Source: an uncultured Selenomonas sp. (lineage in GTDB: Bacteria > Bacillota > Negativicutes > Selenomonadales > Selenomonadaceae). Taken from it: a DNA stretch of 64,000 nucleotides. The first letter of the stretch is position 1, and each line of letters opens with the position of its first letter. The notes below the pieces were generated by a model. It did no database searches, had not been told where the DNA came from, and saw only the letters and a list, made by a program, of their open reading frames with translations. The stretch lies in the NCBI GenBank assembly GCA_934202005.1, contig CAKPXP010000002.1:1-64000 (forward strand), read 5' to 3'. Both the position numbers and the translations under genes were made by a program. Positions 25,258 through 35,455 of this stretch are shown here, piece after piece.

Positions 25258-26199
25258 TTGTTCAGCAATTTCATCGTCGCGGTGAGCGCCGTCGTGCCGA
25301 TCTTCGTGCTCATCGGCATCGGGCTGCTCGTCCAACGCGCACATCTGCTCACGAAAGAGGAGCTCGCGCATACGAATCGTCTCGTGTTCCGCGTCTTCTT
25401 TTTCTTCACGCTCTTTTCCAATATCTACAACGCGGACTTCGCCGACGGCTTCAACCCGCGTCTCATGCTCTTCGGCGCGGCCGCCGTCACGCTGCTCTTT
25501 CTCGGCGGGCTCGCGTTCTCCTGTCTCTTCGAGCCGGTCAGGAAGCGGCGCGGCGCCATGACGCAGGCAATCTTCCGCAGCAACTTTATCATCCTCGGCC
25601 TCCCGCTCGTCGTCAACATCTTCGGCGAGGACGGCGCGCTCGTGCCGACGATGATGGTCGCCGTCATCATCCCGCTCTACAACATCTACGCCGTCCTCGC
25701 GCTCGAGACATTCCGCGGCGGTACGTTCCGCCTGCTGCCGATCCTGCGCGGCGTGCTGAAGAACCCGATGATCGACGGTATGCTGCTCGGCTTCCTCTGC
25801 CGCCTGCTGCCTTTCCCGCTGCCTGATCCGCTGCTGCGGCCGCTCATGCAGGTCGGTGCCGCGACGACGCCGCTCGCGCTCATCATCCTCGGCGCCTCGT
25901 TCCGGCGCGGCGGCATCAGCGAGAGCCGCCGCGACCTCTGGGCCTGCGTCTTCATCCGCCTCATCGCCGCGCCGGCCCTCGTGCTCACAGCCTCTGCGCT
26001 GCTCGGCTTCCGCGGCGTCGAGTTCGTCACGCTGCTCGCCATCTTCGCAACGCCCTGCGCCGTCGCTTCCTACGCGATGGCACAGCAGATGGGCAGCGAC
26101 GCCGCGCTCGCCGGCAACACCGTCGTCTTCACCTCCGCGCTCTCCTGCTTCACCATCTTCGGCTGGATCTTCCTCACGAAGACGCTGGGGCTGTTCTGA
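25258..26199 (+). CDS. AEC-family (auxin efflux carrier-like) permease
   Basis: A 313-residue, ten-helix membrane protein. The N terminus FSNFIVAVSAVVPIFVLIGIG and the C-terminal ATPCAVASYAMAQQMG are typical of AEC carriers, which move malonate, malate or other organic anions. I start at TTG 25258, with GAGGGGGAA 6 bases upstream; earlier in-frame codons extend back into the trpS 3' end. It is probably co-transcribed with the FliB-like gene 29 bases downstream, and may be regulated through the large inverted repeat in which its ribosome site lies. Substrate unknown. Confidence 0.83.
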   Translation: MFSNFIVAVSAVVPIFVLIGIGLLVQRAHLLTKEELAHTNRLVFRVFFFFTLFSNIYNADFADGFNPRLMLFGAAAVTLLFLGGLAFSCLFEPVRKRRGAMTQAIFRSNFIILGLPLVVNIFGEDGALVPTMMVAVIIPLYNIYAVLALETFRGGTFRLLPILRGVLKNPMIDGMLLGFLCRLLPFPLPDPLLRPLMQVGAATTPLALIILGASFRRGGISESRRDLWACVFIRLIAAPALVLTASALLGFRGVEFVTLLAIFATPCAVASYAMAQQMGSDAALAGNTVVFTSALSCFTIFGWIFLTKTLGLF

Positions 26200-26228
26200 G
26201 AAAACGCGGCACACCTGAGGGAACCATC

Positions 26229-27251
26229 ATGGAAAACCATACTGCTCTCGCCGTCTGGCCGGCCTATCTCGCAGGCTTTCGCTGCGAGCGGCCTGACTGC
26301 CCGCTCGGGAGAACGGCGGCAGACGCGCCCTGCCCCGCCCTGCGCGACATCCGCATCCACGCCGTCTGCGAGCGTTCCCTGCGCCTCGATTGCCCGCGGG
26401 CCGCGCACTATGTCCTCGCCGCCCCTGAATCCTTCCATTTCGAGTCGCAGCGCCTGCCCGCCGCGGCTCTTTCGCCAGCGAACCGGCAGCTCGCCTCGCT
26501 GGCCGAGCCGCGGCCGGAGCACGCGTTCCTGCTCGACCTGCAGCGAACCTCCCTGCGCCTGCTCAAGACACAGGCGTACCCGCTCGACGCCCGCCTCGTG
26601 CTCCTCGGCATCTACCTCGAGGACGCCGTGGCATACATCGAGGATGGACGCGGCTACAAGCTTGGCGAGCTCGTGAAGAGCTACGCCTCGCCGCTCTTCG
26701 CCGCTCGTTTTCACGAGGCGCTCAAAAACATCACTTTCGAGCCGCTCGCGCACCTCGATTTTTTGATCGGCATCCTCAAGAAGCTTACAGACGCACAGGA
26801 TCTCGCACTCGACGCGGCAGACCTCGCACTCGTGCGGCGCGCCTACCGTCTCGACGGCCCCCCTGACCTCGACCGCGTCCGCCGCACCTACGCGCTCAAC
26901 CGCCGCGCCTTCGAGCGCGCGGCGCTCACTCTGCCGCACTTTCCCGAGCGCCTCCTGCTGCACCAGTTCTACACCGAGCTCTATCCCTGCGCCGTTCCCG
27001 GCGGCATCATCCACAACTACTGGCTCTTCGTGCTCAGCTGCAAACTCGCCGAGCTCCTGCTCACCGCACACGCTGCCCTCGAGCGCCAGCAGCTCACCAC
27101 GGCCCATCTCGCCGAGGCCATCGCCAAGACGGCCAGACTGCCGCAGACGCGCAGCGGCCTTTCCGTCCTCGAGCGGACACTGGACGGTCGGGAGGACGAT
27201 TCTCTCCGTCTTTTCCGACTTCTCTATCACATTCCGCAAATGAAAAACTAA
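26229..27251 (+). CDS. FliB-like protein (putative flagellin lysine N-methylase)
   Basis: A 340-residue protein that resembles FliB by pattern rather than by strong motifs. The N-terminal Cys cluster (FRCERPDCP...CPALRDI) is followed by ERSLRLDCPRAA, matching the SCPEAA element. Mid-protein, ARLVLLGIYLEDAVAYIEDG matches the R-x-x-x-L-G-x-F-L helix. Near the C terminus there is NYWLFVLSCKLAELLL and a final helix with SVLERTL. FliB methylates surface lysines of flagellin; the organism has hook genes at 60442. Its N-terminal Cys spacing is shorter than in typical FliB. Membership is moderate confidence, and a Cys-rich hypothetical is the fallback. Confidence 0.5.
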   Translation: MENHTALAVWPAYLAGFRCERPDCPLGRTAADAPCPALRDIRIHAVCERSLRLDCPRAAHYVLAAPESFHFESQRLPAAALSPANRQLASLAEPRPEHAFLLDLQRTSLRLLKTQAYPLDARLVLLGIYLEDAVAYIEDGRGYKLGELVKSYASPLFAARFHEALKNITFEPLAHLDFLIGILKKLTDAQDLALDAADLALVRRAYRLDGPPDLDRVRRTYALNRRAFERAALTLPHFPERLLLHQFYTELYPCAVPGGIIHNYWLFVLSCKLAELLLTAHAALERQQLTTAHLAEAIAKTARLPQTRSGLSVLERTLDGREDDSLRLFRLLYHIPQMKN

Positions 27252-27340
27252 TTTCTTTCTCCCCTGTCAACCGCAAAATAAGAATTTCGTACAAAATGCG
27301 TTGTTATTACAAATTTCAGTGTTTTTCCTTATGATATTAT

Positions 27341-27453
27341 GCTATAATAAAAGTGGTCATCAAAAAGCCTCCGTGCTTTTTGCCCCGATGGCCAACCCCA
27401 TGCGCGCCAGGTAGCGGAACAACCCTTTCCCCGCTGCCTGGCGCGTTTTTTTA
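27341..27453 (+). ncRNA. Putative small RNA of about 100 nt
   Basis: TGCTATAAT (27340-27348, extended -10) would start a transcript near 27355. It runs through two hairpins to a very strong terminator: AAAAAGC/GCTTTTT (27364-27382), then CGCGCCAGGTAGCGG paired with CCGCTGCCTGGCGCG (15 bp, 27403-27445), followed by TTTTTTT. No ORF with a ribosome site lies inside. It does not contain the GGAAG tetraloop of SRP RNA or any known riboswitch core I recognise. The alternative is that this is only the terminator of the FliB-like gene, although the extra promoter and upstream hairpin argue otherwise. Confidence 0.5.
27403..27453 (+). terminator. Strong intrinsic terminator
   Basis: A perfect or nearly perfect 15-bp GC-rich stem with a 13-base loop, followed by seven Ts. 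It ends the putative small RNA and any read-through from the AEC/FliB-like operon. Confidence 0.9.
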
Positions 27454-27458
27454 TTAGG

Positions 27459-27558
27459 TAAATCCCCAAGACCGCAAGCCGCAGGCGCAGCGTGATTGGT
27501 TGGAAATCCTCTAAGGGCGATGCACAATGTCCACGAAGTGGACGTTTGTGCATGTAGC
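27459..27558. repeat. 100-bp dispersed repeat, copy 2
   Basis: This is the same length as 4431-4530 with 8 substitutions. The 3' palindrome is better preserved here: ATGCACAATGTCCAC with TGGACGTTTGTGCAT around GAAG. Six of the 8 changes cluster in the 15 bases between the two conserved blocks. It starts six bases after the T-run of the terminator, as copy 1 does. Confidence 0.8.
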
Positions 27559-27631
27559 ATTGTGCAGGCGGTATGGATGCGACGCACGGGGAACGCGCAG
27601 GCAAAAACGTGTCGGAGAAGTCAGGGCCTCC

Positions 27632-28522
27632 TCAGCTCCCCGGCTCCTCCGCGAAATGACGGATGACGAACTGCTGGAACGTGAGAGCCGCCGGCGAGAG
27701 CTGCTTCGTCGTGTTCCAGGCGATCCCCACAGCGCGCTTGCAGACCGGGGAGGAAATCGGCAGGTAGACGATGCCGAGATGCTCGATGCCCGGGATATTC
27801 GGGATGATGCTCACGCCGAGCTTTGCCGCGACGAGACTCGCGAGCGTATTGACGTCATCCCCCTCGAAAACAATCTGCGGATGGCTGCGCGCGAGCTCGA
27901 ACGACTGGTCGACGAGCGTACGCAGGCTGTAATTCGGCTTGAGCGTGATGAGGGGCTCCGACTCGACGTCACGCAGCGTCACGCTCTCGCGTGCAGCGAG
28001 CGGATGATCCTTCGGCACCGCGACGAAGAGCTCCTCCGACCAGAGGTACATCCAGGCGATATGCTCCGCCGTCGTCATCGTCGAACAGAGGCAGAGATCC
28101 GTCTTACCGCGCTCCACCTGGCGCATGAGGAATTTGCTGTTGTGCTGGTTGAGCTTGATGCGGATGTCGGGATACTTCGCGTGGAACTCCGCGAGCAGCA
28201 TGGGCAGCAGATACCCGCCGAAGGAATGGAAGAACGAAAGGTTCACCGTCCCGCCGTCCTTCTTCTCCGCCTGCGTGAGCTCTTTTTTCGCCGCCGCGAG
28301 CTCGCGCAGCACGCGGTCGATGTGATAGAGGAAATGCTCCCCTGCCTGCGTGAGCTCCGCATGGCGCGCATGACGCACGAAAAGCGGCACACCGAATTCC
28401 GCTTCGAGCTTTGCAATCGAGCGCGAGAGCGCCGACTGTGACACGGCGCAGGCATCTGCCGCTTTCGTGAAATGCTTGATGCGCGCCATCGCCTGGAAAT
28501 ACTTCAGTTGTGAAATCTCCAT
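27632..28522 (-). CDS. LysR-family transcriptional regulator
   Basis: A 296-residue regulator. Its N-terminal winged helix-turn-helix reads MEISQLKYFQAMARIKHFTK, then AADACAVSQSALSRSIAKLE. A periplasmic-binding-protein-like effector domain follows (about 90-290), with MLLAEFHAKYPDIRIKL and LVAAKLGVSIIPN. ATG 28522 has AAGGAG 9 bases upstream; 30 further in-frame codons would lie in the repeat region and are rejected. It is divergent from the MFS gene at 29035, so it probably controls that transporter through the 28523-28900 intergenic region. The inducer is unknown. Confidence 0.88.
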   Translation of the reverse strand: MEISQLKYFQAMARIKHFTKAADACAVSQSALSRSIAKLEAEFGVPLFVRHARHAELTQAGEHFLYHIDRVLRELAAAKKELTQAEKKDGGTVNLSFFHSFGGYLLPMLLAEFHAKYPDIRIKLNQHNSKFLMRQVERGKTDLCLCSTMTTAEHIAWMYLWSEELFVAVPKDHPLAARESVTLRDVESEPLITLKPNYSLRTLVDQSFELARSHPQIVFEGDDVNTLASLVAAKLGVSIIPNIPGIEHLGIVYLPISSPVCKRAVGIAWNTTKQLSPAALTFQQFVIRHFAEEPGS

Positions 28523-28541
28523 AGAAATTGTCTCCTTTTTC

Positions 28542-28639
28542 AGGAAGCACTGATGCCTTCCGCACTTCATTTCGTCAGCGATTCCTTTAGGAACCACGGA
28601 TGAATTCAGCACTCCGTCTTCATTTCGTCAGCGGTTCCT
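28542..28639. repeat. Tandem pair of short MITE-like palindromic units
   Basis: Unit A (28542-28586) runs AGGAAGCACTGATG...CGTCAGCGATTCCT and unit B (28589-28639) runs AGGAACCACGGATG...CGTCAGCGGTTCCT. Each is an imperfect palindrome. CTTCATTTCGTCAGCG is repeated exactly with a period of 53 (28565 and 28618). The ends of unit B match the ends of the long element at 217-393. The pair lies immediately upstream of the LysR start, between the divergent LysR and MFS genes. The rest of 28640-28887 is AT-rich, with no gene and no clear promoter pair. Confidence 0.65.
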
Positions 28640-29034
28640 TTATACATTTGTGTCATCTCATTCATGCATACCAATCATAACACATTTTATGCGTAAAAGA
28701 GATAAAACTTACGGATTTTCTCGTATGATAACGATTTCTTTCCCATGATTCCGCTTGTATTATGTAATATATACATCAATCTCATTAAAAAGATACATTG
28801 GACGCGCATATAACTGCTGGTTATAATGACCAATGTAAAAAGTTTTTATGTACTTCATACATTATCAAACGGAAACAGGTGATTCTCATGAAGGAGGAAC
28901 TGCAGCTGGAGTTCGGCCTCGATGAGGCCGCTGCTACGGAGCTCATCGCCGAGACCAGCCCGCACCTCATCATCTCTCGCCGCCTGCCGCGCGCAGCGGC
29001 GCATGCTTTATCTGAAAGAAAGGAGCCTGCCATC

Positions 29035-30327
29035 ATGTCTGCTGCCATTGCTCCGGCCGCCAAGGCCGACAGCCTCTGGAATCGCAATTATCTTCTGACC
29101 ATCGGCGTCAATCTGCTCGTCTACACGGTGCACTTCCTGCTCATGCTCTGGTCCACCGCCTACGCGATGGAGCACTTCGACGCCTCCATCGGCCTTGCGG
29201 GCCTCGCGTCCGGCCTCTTCATCGTCGGCGCGCTCTTCTCGCGCATCATCTCCGGCCGCTTCATCGACTTCGTCGGCCGTCGCCGCATGTTCCTCGCGGG
29301 ATCAGCGCTCTTCTTCCTCATGATCCTCTTCTATCTCGTCGCACCGACGCTCGCGCTCTTCAACATCGTGCGCTTTATCCATGGCGTCTCGTTCGGCATG
29401 ACCTCGACGGCGGCCAGCACGATCGTCGCCGCCATCATCCCGCTCAAGAAAATGGGCCAGGGCATCGGCTATTTCACGCTCGGCGTCACGATTGCCTCCG
29501 CCATCGGCCCCTTCCTCGCCATGAATATCACGGCGGCGCACGCCTTCACGCTCGGCATCGAGATCGTCGGCGCGCTCGCTGCCTGCATCTTCCTCTTCGC
29601 GCTCACGATCAAAGCGCCGGAGCGCAACATCCTGCCGCAGGAAAAGGAGGACCTCAAGAAGATTTCCTTCAACCGCTTCTTCTCCATGCGCGCGCTCGGC
29701 ATCTCGTTCATCGCACTCATGGGCGGCGTCTGCTACTCGACGGTGCTCTCGTTCCTCGGCGCTTACACGAACAGCATCGGCGTCACGGGCATCGGCGCGA
29801 CCTGCTTCTTCCTCTGCTTCGCCGCGACGTCCCTCATCAGCCGCCCGCTCACGGGTTTCCTGCTGGATAAACGCGGCGGCAACGTCGTCATCTACCCGGC
29901 GCTGCTCTCGATGGCCATCGCGATGGCCATCATCGCGACGGCTTCCGGCGACATCGCGATGCTCATCGGCGCGCTCTTCCTCGGCCTCGGCTACGGCACA
30001 ATCACGGCTTCCTGCCACGCGCTCGCCGTCCACTGCGCGCCGATGCACCAGGTCGGCGTCGCGACGAGCACCTACTTCGTCTTCCTCGACTTCGGCATCG
30101 GCGTCGGCCCCTACACGCTCGGCAGCTTCGTGCCGGCCTTCGGCTTCTCCTTCGTCTATTTCGCCGCCGGCGTCATCAGCCTCATCGGCATCGTGCTCTA
30201 CTACATCCTCCTCGCCCGCCGCGGTCTTTTCACGCGCAGCCGCATGGACCGCACCTCGCAGGCGAAAGAGCTCATCGCGGAGCGCCGCCAGCACTTCTAC
30301 GAGGAAGCGCTCGCGACCAGCCGCTGA
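29035..30327 (+). CDS. MFS transporter
   Basis: A 430-residue, 12-helix major facilitator. Helix 2-3 loop signature GRFIDFVGRRRMF and the second-half equivalent GFLLDKRGGNVVI are both clear. ATG 29035 has AAGGAG 9 bases upstream and is the best start. The frame stays open upstream to ATG 28888, which would add a 49-residue acidic N terminus (MKEELQLEFGLDEAAATELI...) preceded only by a weak CAGGTGA, so a longer form is possible. It is probably regulated by the divergent LysR. Substrate unknown. The C-terminal 40 residues are basic and cytosolic. Confidence 0.85.
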   Translation: MSAAIAPAAKADSLWNRNYLLTIGVNLLVYTVHFLLMLWSTAYAMEHFDASIGLAGLASGLFIVGALFSRIISGRFIDFVGRRRMFLAGSALFFLMILFYLVAPTLALFNIVRFIHGVSFGMTSTAASTIVAAIIPLKKMGQGIGYFTLGVTIASAIGPFLAMNITAAHAFTLGIEIVGALAACIFLFALTIKAPERNILPQEKEDLKKISFNRFFSMRALGISFIALMGGVCYSTVLSFLGAYTNSIGVTGIGATCFFLCFAATSLISRPLTGFLLDKRGGNVVIYPALLSMAIAMAIIATASGDIAMLIGALFLGLGYGTITASCHALAVHCAPMHQVGVATSTYFVFLDFGIGVGPYTLGSFVPAFGFSFVYFAAGVISLIGIVLYYILLARRGLFTRSRMDRTSQAKELIAERRQHFYEEALATSR

Positions 30328-30389
30328 TGATTGCTGATTACTAAAAAAATTTTTCCCGCGCCTTTGCGCGATGTATTGACCCCTCCTCG

Positions 30390-30419
30390 GCCGCTGCTCA
30401 TCCAGGCAGCGGCTTTTTT
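30390..30419 (+). terminator. Terminator of the MFS gene
   Basis: GCCGCTGC/GCAGCGGC stem with an 8-base loop, followed by TTTTTT. Confidence 0.88.
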
Positions 30420-30471
30420 CTGCCCGTGAATACGGACGGATACATGCGGTGAGTTCCCTCCTGTCCCATCA

Positions 30472-30500
30472 TTGACGCCCTATAACGAATCTAATATAAT
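30472..30500 (+). promoter_or_regulatory. Promoter of the AGCS symporter gene
   Basis: TTGACG (30472-30477), a 17-bp spacer and TATAAT (30495-30500), 46 bases before the ATG. Confidence 0.8.
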
Positions 30501-30545
30501 AGCTATAGCGATTATTTTTACTTTTCTATTGTCAAGGAGGTACCA

Positions 30546-31949
30546 ATGGATAGTATGAATGCGGCGGTCAATGCCGTCAATGACGTTCTCTGGTCTTATG
30601 TACTCATCGTCGTCCTCATCGCGTGCGGGCTCTATTTCACCTTTGCCACGCGCTTTGTCCAGGTCAGGATGCTGCCAGAGATGCTGCGGCTCCTCACGGA
30701 GGGCATCGGCAAGCAGACCGAGGGACATGCCATCAGCTCGTTCCAGGCGTTCTGCGTGAGCACCGCCTCGCGCGTGGGCGTCGGCAACATCGCGGGCGTC
30801 GCCATCGCAATCGTCACGGGTGGGCCCGGCGCGGTCTTCTGGATGTGGCTCATCGCCTTCATCGGCTGCGCCACCGGCTTCGTCGAGAGCACGCTCGCGC
30901 AGATCTACAAGCTGCCGCGCGGCAACGGGAAATTCCACGGCGGACCTGCCTACTACATCAAGAACGCACTGCACCAGCCAGGCGTCGCGAAGCTCTTCGC
31001 GCTGCTCATCTCCGTGACGTTCGGCCTTGTCTACGTCTCCGTACAGGCGAACACGATCGCGCTCTCCGCACAGACCATCGGCATCGATCCCGCCATCACG
31101 GCCGCTTTCCTTTGCATCTTCACGGCGCTCGTCATCTGCGGCGGCATGCACCGCATCGCCAAGGTCACGGAGTTCCTCGTCCCCATCATGGCTGGTCTCT
31201 ACTTGCTCGTCGCACTCCTCATCATCCTCCTGCACCTCAGCGAAGTGCCTGCGATGTTCGCCCTGATCTTCCACGATGCGTTCTCCCCGCAGGCTGCCGT
31301 TGGCGGCGGCCTGGGCACGGCGATGATCACAGGCATCAAGCGCGGCCTCTTCTCGAACGAGGCCGGTGAAGGCTCCGTGCCGAACGCGGCGGCGACGGCG
31401 GCGGTCACGCATCCGGTCAAGCAGGGCCTCGTACAGTCCTTCGGCGTTTACGTCGACACGTGGATCGTCTGCTCGGCGACCGCGTTCATCATCCTGCTCA
31501 CAGGGCAGTACACCATCGGCGGCGAATGCACGGGCATCGCGCTCGCGCAGGCATCCCTCGCCTCCGTCTTCGGCAGCCTCGCGCCTGCGGCCGTCTCCCT
31601 CATGATCCTCCTCTTCGCCTTCAGCTCCATCGTGGGCAACTACTACTACGGCGAGATCAACATCGCCTTCTTCGATGGGAACACGCGCAGATACCTCGCA
31701 GTCTTCCGCGTCTGCGTCGTGCTCATGGTACTCTTCGGCAGCCTCGCGACGCTGCAGCTCGTCTGGAACCTCGCCGATCTCTTCATGGGCCTGCTCTGCC
31801 TGACGAACCTCTACGCCATCACGCGCCTCGCGCCCTACGCGCGCCGCGCGCTCATCGACTACCAGGAAAAGCGCGCCCACGGTGAGGATCCATCGTTTAC
31901 CGCGAGCGACATCGATCTCACGGACGGTATCTACGCATGGAAAAAATAA
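30546..31949 (+). CDS. AGCS-family sodium:alanine/glycine symporter
   Basis: A 467-residue membrane protein that imports alanine or glycine with Na+. Family landmarks are FQAFCVSTASRVGVGNIAGV near residue 65, GGPAYYIKNAL near 130, and the central NEAGEGSVPNAAATA. AAGGAGG lies 6 bases before the ATG. It is a single-gene unit between its own promoter and a very strong terminator. The Na+-motive membrane subunits at 37094-38599 suggest sodium cycling matters in this organism. Confidence 0.94.
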   Translation: MDSMNAAVNAVNDVLWSYVLIVVLIACGLYFTFATRFVQVRMLPEMLRLLTEGIGKQTEGHAISSFQAFCVSTASRVGVGNIAGVAIAIVTGGPGAVFWMWLIAFIGCATGFVESTLAQIYKLPRGNGKFHGGPAYYIKNALHQPGVAKLFALLISVTFGLVYVSVQANTIALSAQTIGIDPAITAAFLCIFTALVICGGMHRIAKVTEFLVPIMAGLYLLVALLIILLHLSEVPAMFALIFHDAFSPQAAVGGGLGTAMITGIKRGLFSNEAGEGSVPNAAATAAVTHPVKQGLVQSFGVYVDTWIVCSATAFIILLTGQYTIGGECTGIALAQASLASVFGSLAPAAVSLMILLFAFSSIVGNYYYGEINIAFFDGNTRRYLAVFRVCVVLMVLFGSLATLQLVWNLADLFMGLLCLTNLYAITRLAPYARRALIDYQEKRAHGEDPSFTASDIDLTDGIYAWKK

Positions 31950-31984
31950 GTTTTTCCTTTTGCCGATAGAATCATATCATAGAC

Positions 31985-32030
31985 AAAAAGGCGGCCCGCT
32001 GACTCATAGGAGTCAGCGGGCCGCCTTTGT
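31985..32030. terminator. Bidirectional terminator between AGCS symporter and clpB
   Basis: A 16-bp perfect stem (GGCGGCCCGCTGACTC with GAGTCAGCGGGCCGCC) and an ATAG loop. It has AAAAA on the left and TTT on the right, between two convergent genes. Confidence 0.9.
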
Positions 32031-32097
32031 ATGATCTGACGGAAAGAAGTACTGCCGTATCAGCACTCCGCCTTCACGCATCTGCCTTTCTTGGTCA

Positions 32098-34674
<2,577 letters not shown>

Positions 34675-34721
34675 AAATCCCTCCTGAGCAGAAGTTGTTT
34701 CCTTTTGTCTTTCTGAACCTT

Positions 34722-34750
34722 ATTATACTCGTAAAGGTCAAAATGTCAAA
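34722..34750 (-). promoter_or_regulatory. clpB promoter with CtsR-like repeat
   Basis: On the minus strand TTGACA (34749-34744), 16 bases and TATAAT (34727-34722). On the plus strand GGTCAAAATGTCAAA (34736-34750) covers the -35. It is two bases shorter than the CtsR consensus (two GTCAAA heptads with a 3-base gap), so CtsR control is only suggested. Confidence 0.6.
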
Positions 34751-34854
34751 CATTATTTTGATTTTTTGACTTTTAGGAGAAAAATTCTTGCTATCCTCCG
34801 ACGAAATCTGCCATCCAGCATCGCGAAAGCGCAGATGCCCGCTTCGCTGCGCAC

Positions 34855-35253
34855 CTATTTCACGCAGCGAAGCGAGGCGTGCAACCCACGCGCAGCAGGA
34901 GCGTCAGCAACAGCCGCGGCCGCGGCCTCGTTTTCTCTCTGCACGAGCAGGAGCGCTGGGTGCTTCCTCTTCCGCAGCAGATCTTCCATGTGTAGCTCCC
35001 GCAGGTAAGCGGCCAGATAGCCGCCACGCCGCACCCTGCGGATGCGCGCCTCGAGGAGATCCGCCGCCGCTTTCGCCAGGGGCAGCAGCCCATCTCCGGA
35101 GCGCGCTTCCAGCAAAGCATCCGCCAGGTGATAACGCCGAAGCAGCTTCTCCGCGTACCCATGGAAATACGCTTCCCGCAAGCGCTCCATGAGGCGCACG
35201 CGCGCTGCATGGATGACGCGCTCCAGGCGTTCATCGAACTGCCCCTGCCCCAT
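34855..35253 (-). CDS. Hypothetical small basic alpha-helical protein
   Basis: 132 residues, no recognised domain. It is dominated by Ala, Leu, Arg and Glu with heptad-like spacing, suggesting long helices. The C terminus is Ala-rich and ends in a Cys. A good GAGGAGGG site lies 8-10 bases before the ATG at 35253, which is the main support for its being real. Opposite-strand frames are shadows. It lies between clpB and lysC with gaps on both sides, so no functional context is available. Confidence 0.5.
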   Translation of the reverse strand: MGQGQFDERLERVIHAARVRLMERLREAYFHGYAEKLLRRYHLADALLEARSGDGLLPLAKAAADLLEARIRRVRRGGYLAAYLRELHMEDLLRKRKHPALLLVQRENEAAAAAVADAPAARGLHASLRCVK

Positions 35254-35316
35254 GTGCTACACCCTCCTCGCTAAAGGGGATGCCCCTCTTGCCGGGCGCC
35301 CCCATATCCTTTCTTC

Positions 35317-35345
35317 AGGAACCACTGATTCATTCAGCATTTCCT
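35317..35345. repeat. Short solo copy of the AGGAACC palindromic element
   Basis: AGGAACCACTGATTC followed by ATTCAGCATTTCCT: an imperfect palindrome of 29 bp with the same outer ends as the units at 28542-28639 and at 217-393. It lies between the lysC terminator and the small hypothetical gene. Confidence 0.55.
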
Positions 35346-35385
35346 TTATTTTATTCGACATCTGCCAGCCAAACTCCTTGTTGCG

Positions 35386-35435
35386 TAAAAAGGCATCAGA
35401 GGCTCCCTTCTACGGGAGTTCCCTGATGCCTTTTC
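35386..35435. terminator. Terminator of lysC
   Basis: GGCATCAG/CTGATGCC outer stem with an inner CTCCC/GGGAG stem, flanked by AAAAA and TTTT. On the minus strand it ends CTGATGCCTTTTT. Confidence 0.85.
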
Positions 35436-35455
35436 GTATCGTTCTGATCCGCCGC

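Noticed and set aside
27341..27453. The small signal-recognition-particle RNA.
   Set aside because: It lacks the conserved GGAAG tetraloop and asymmetric bulge sequences. The hairpin is instead a plain GC stem with a U-run.
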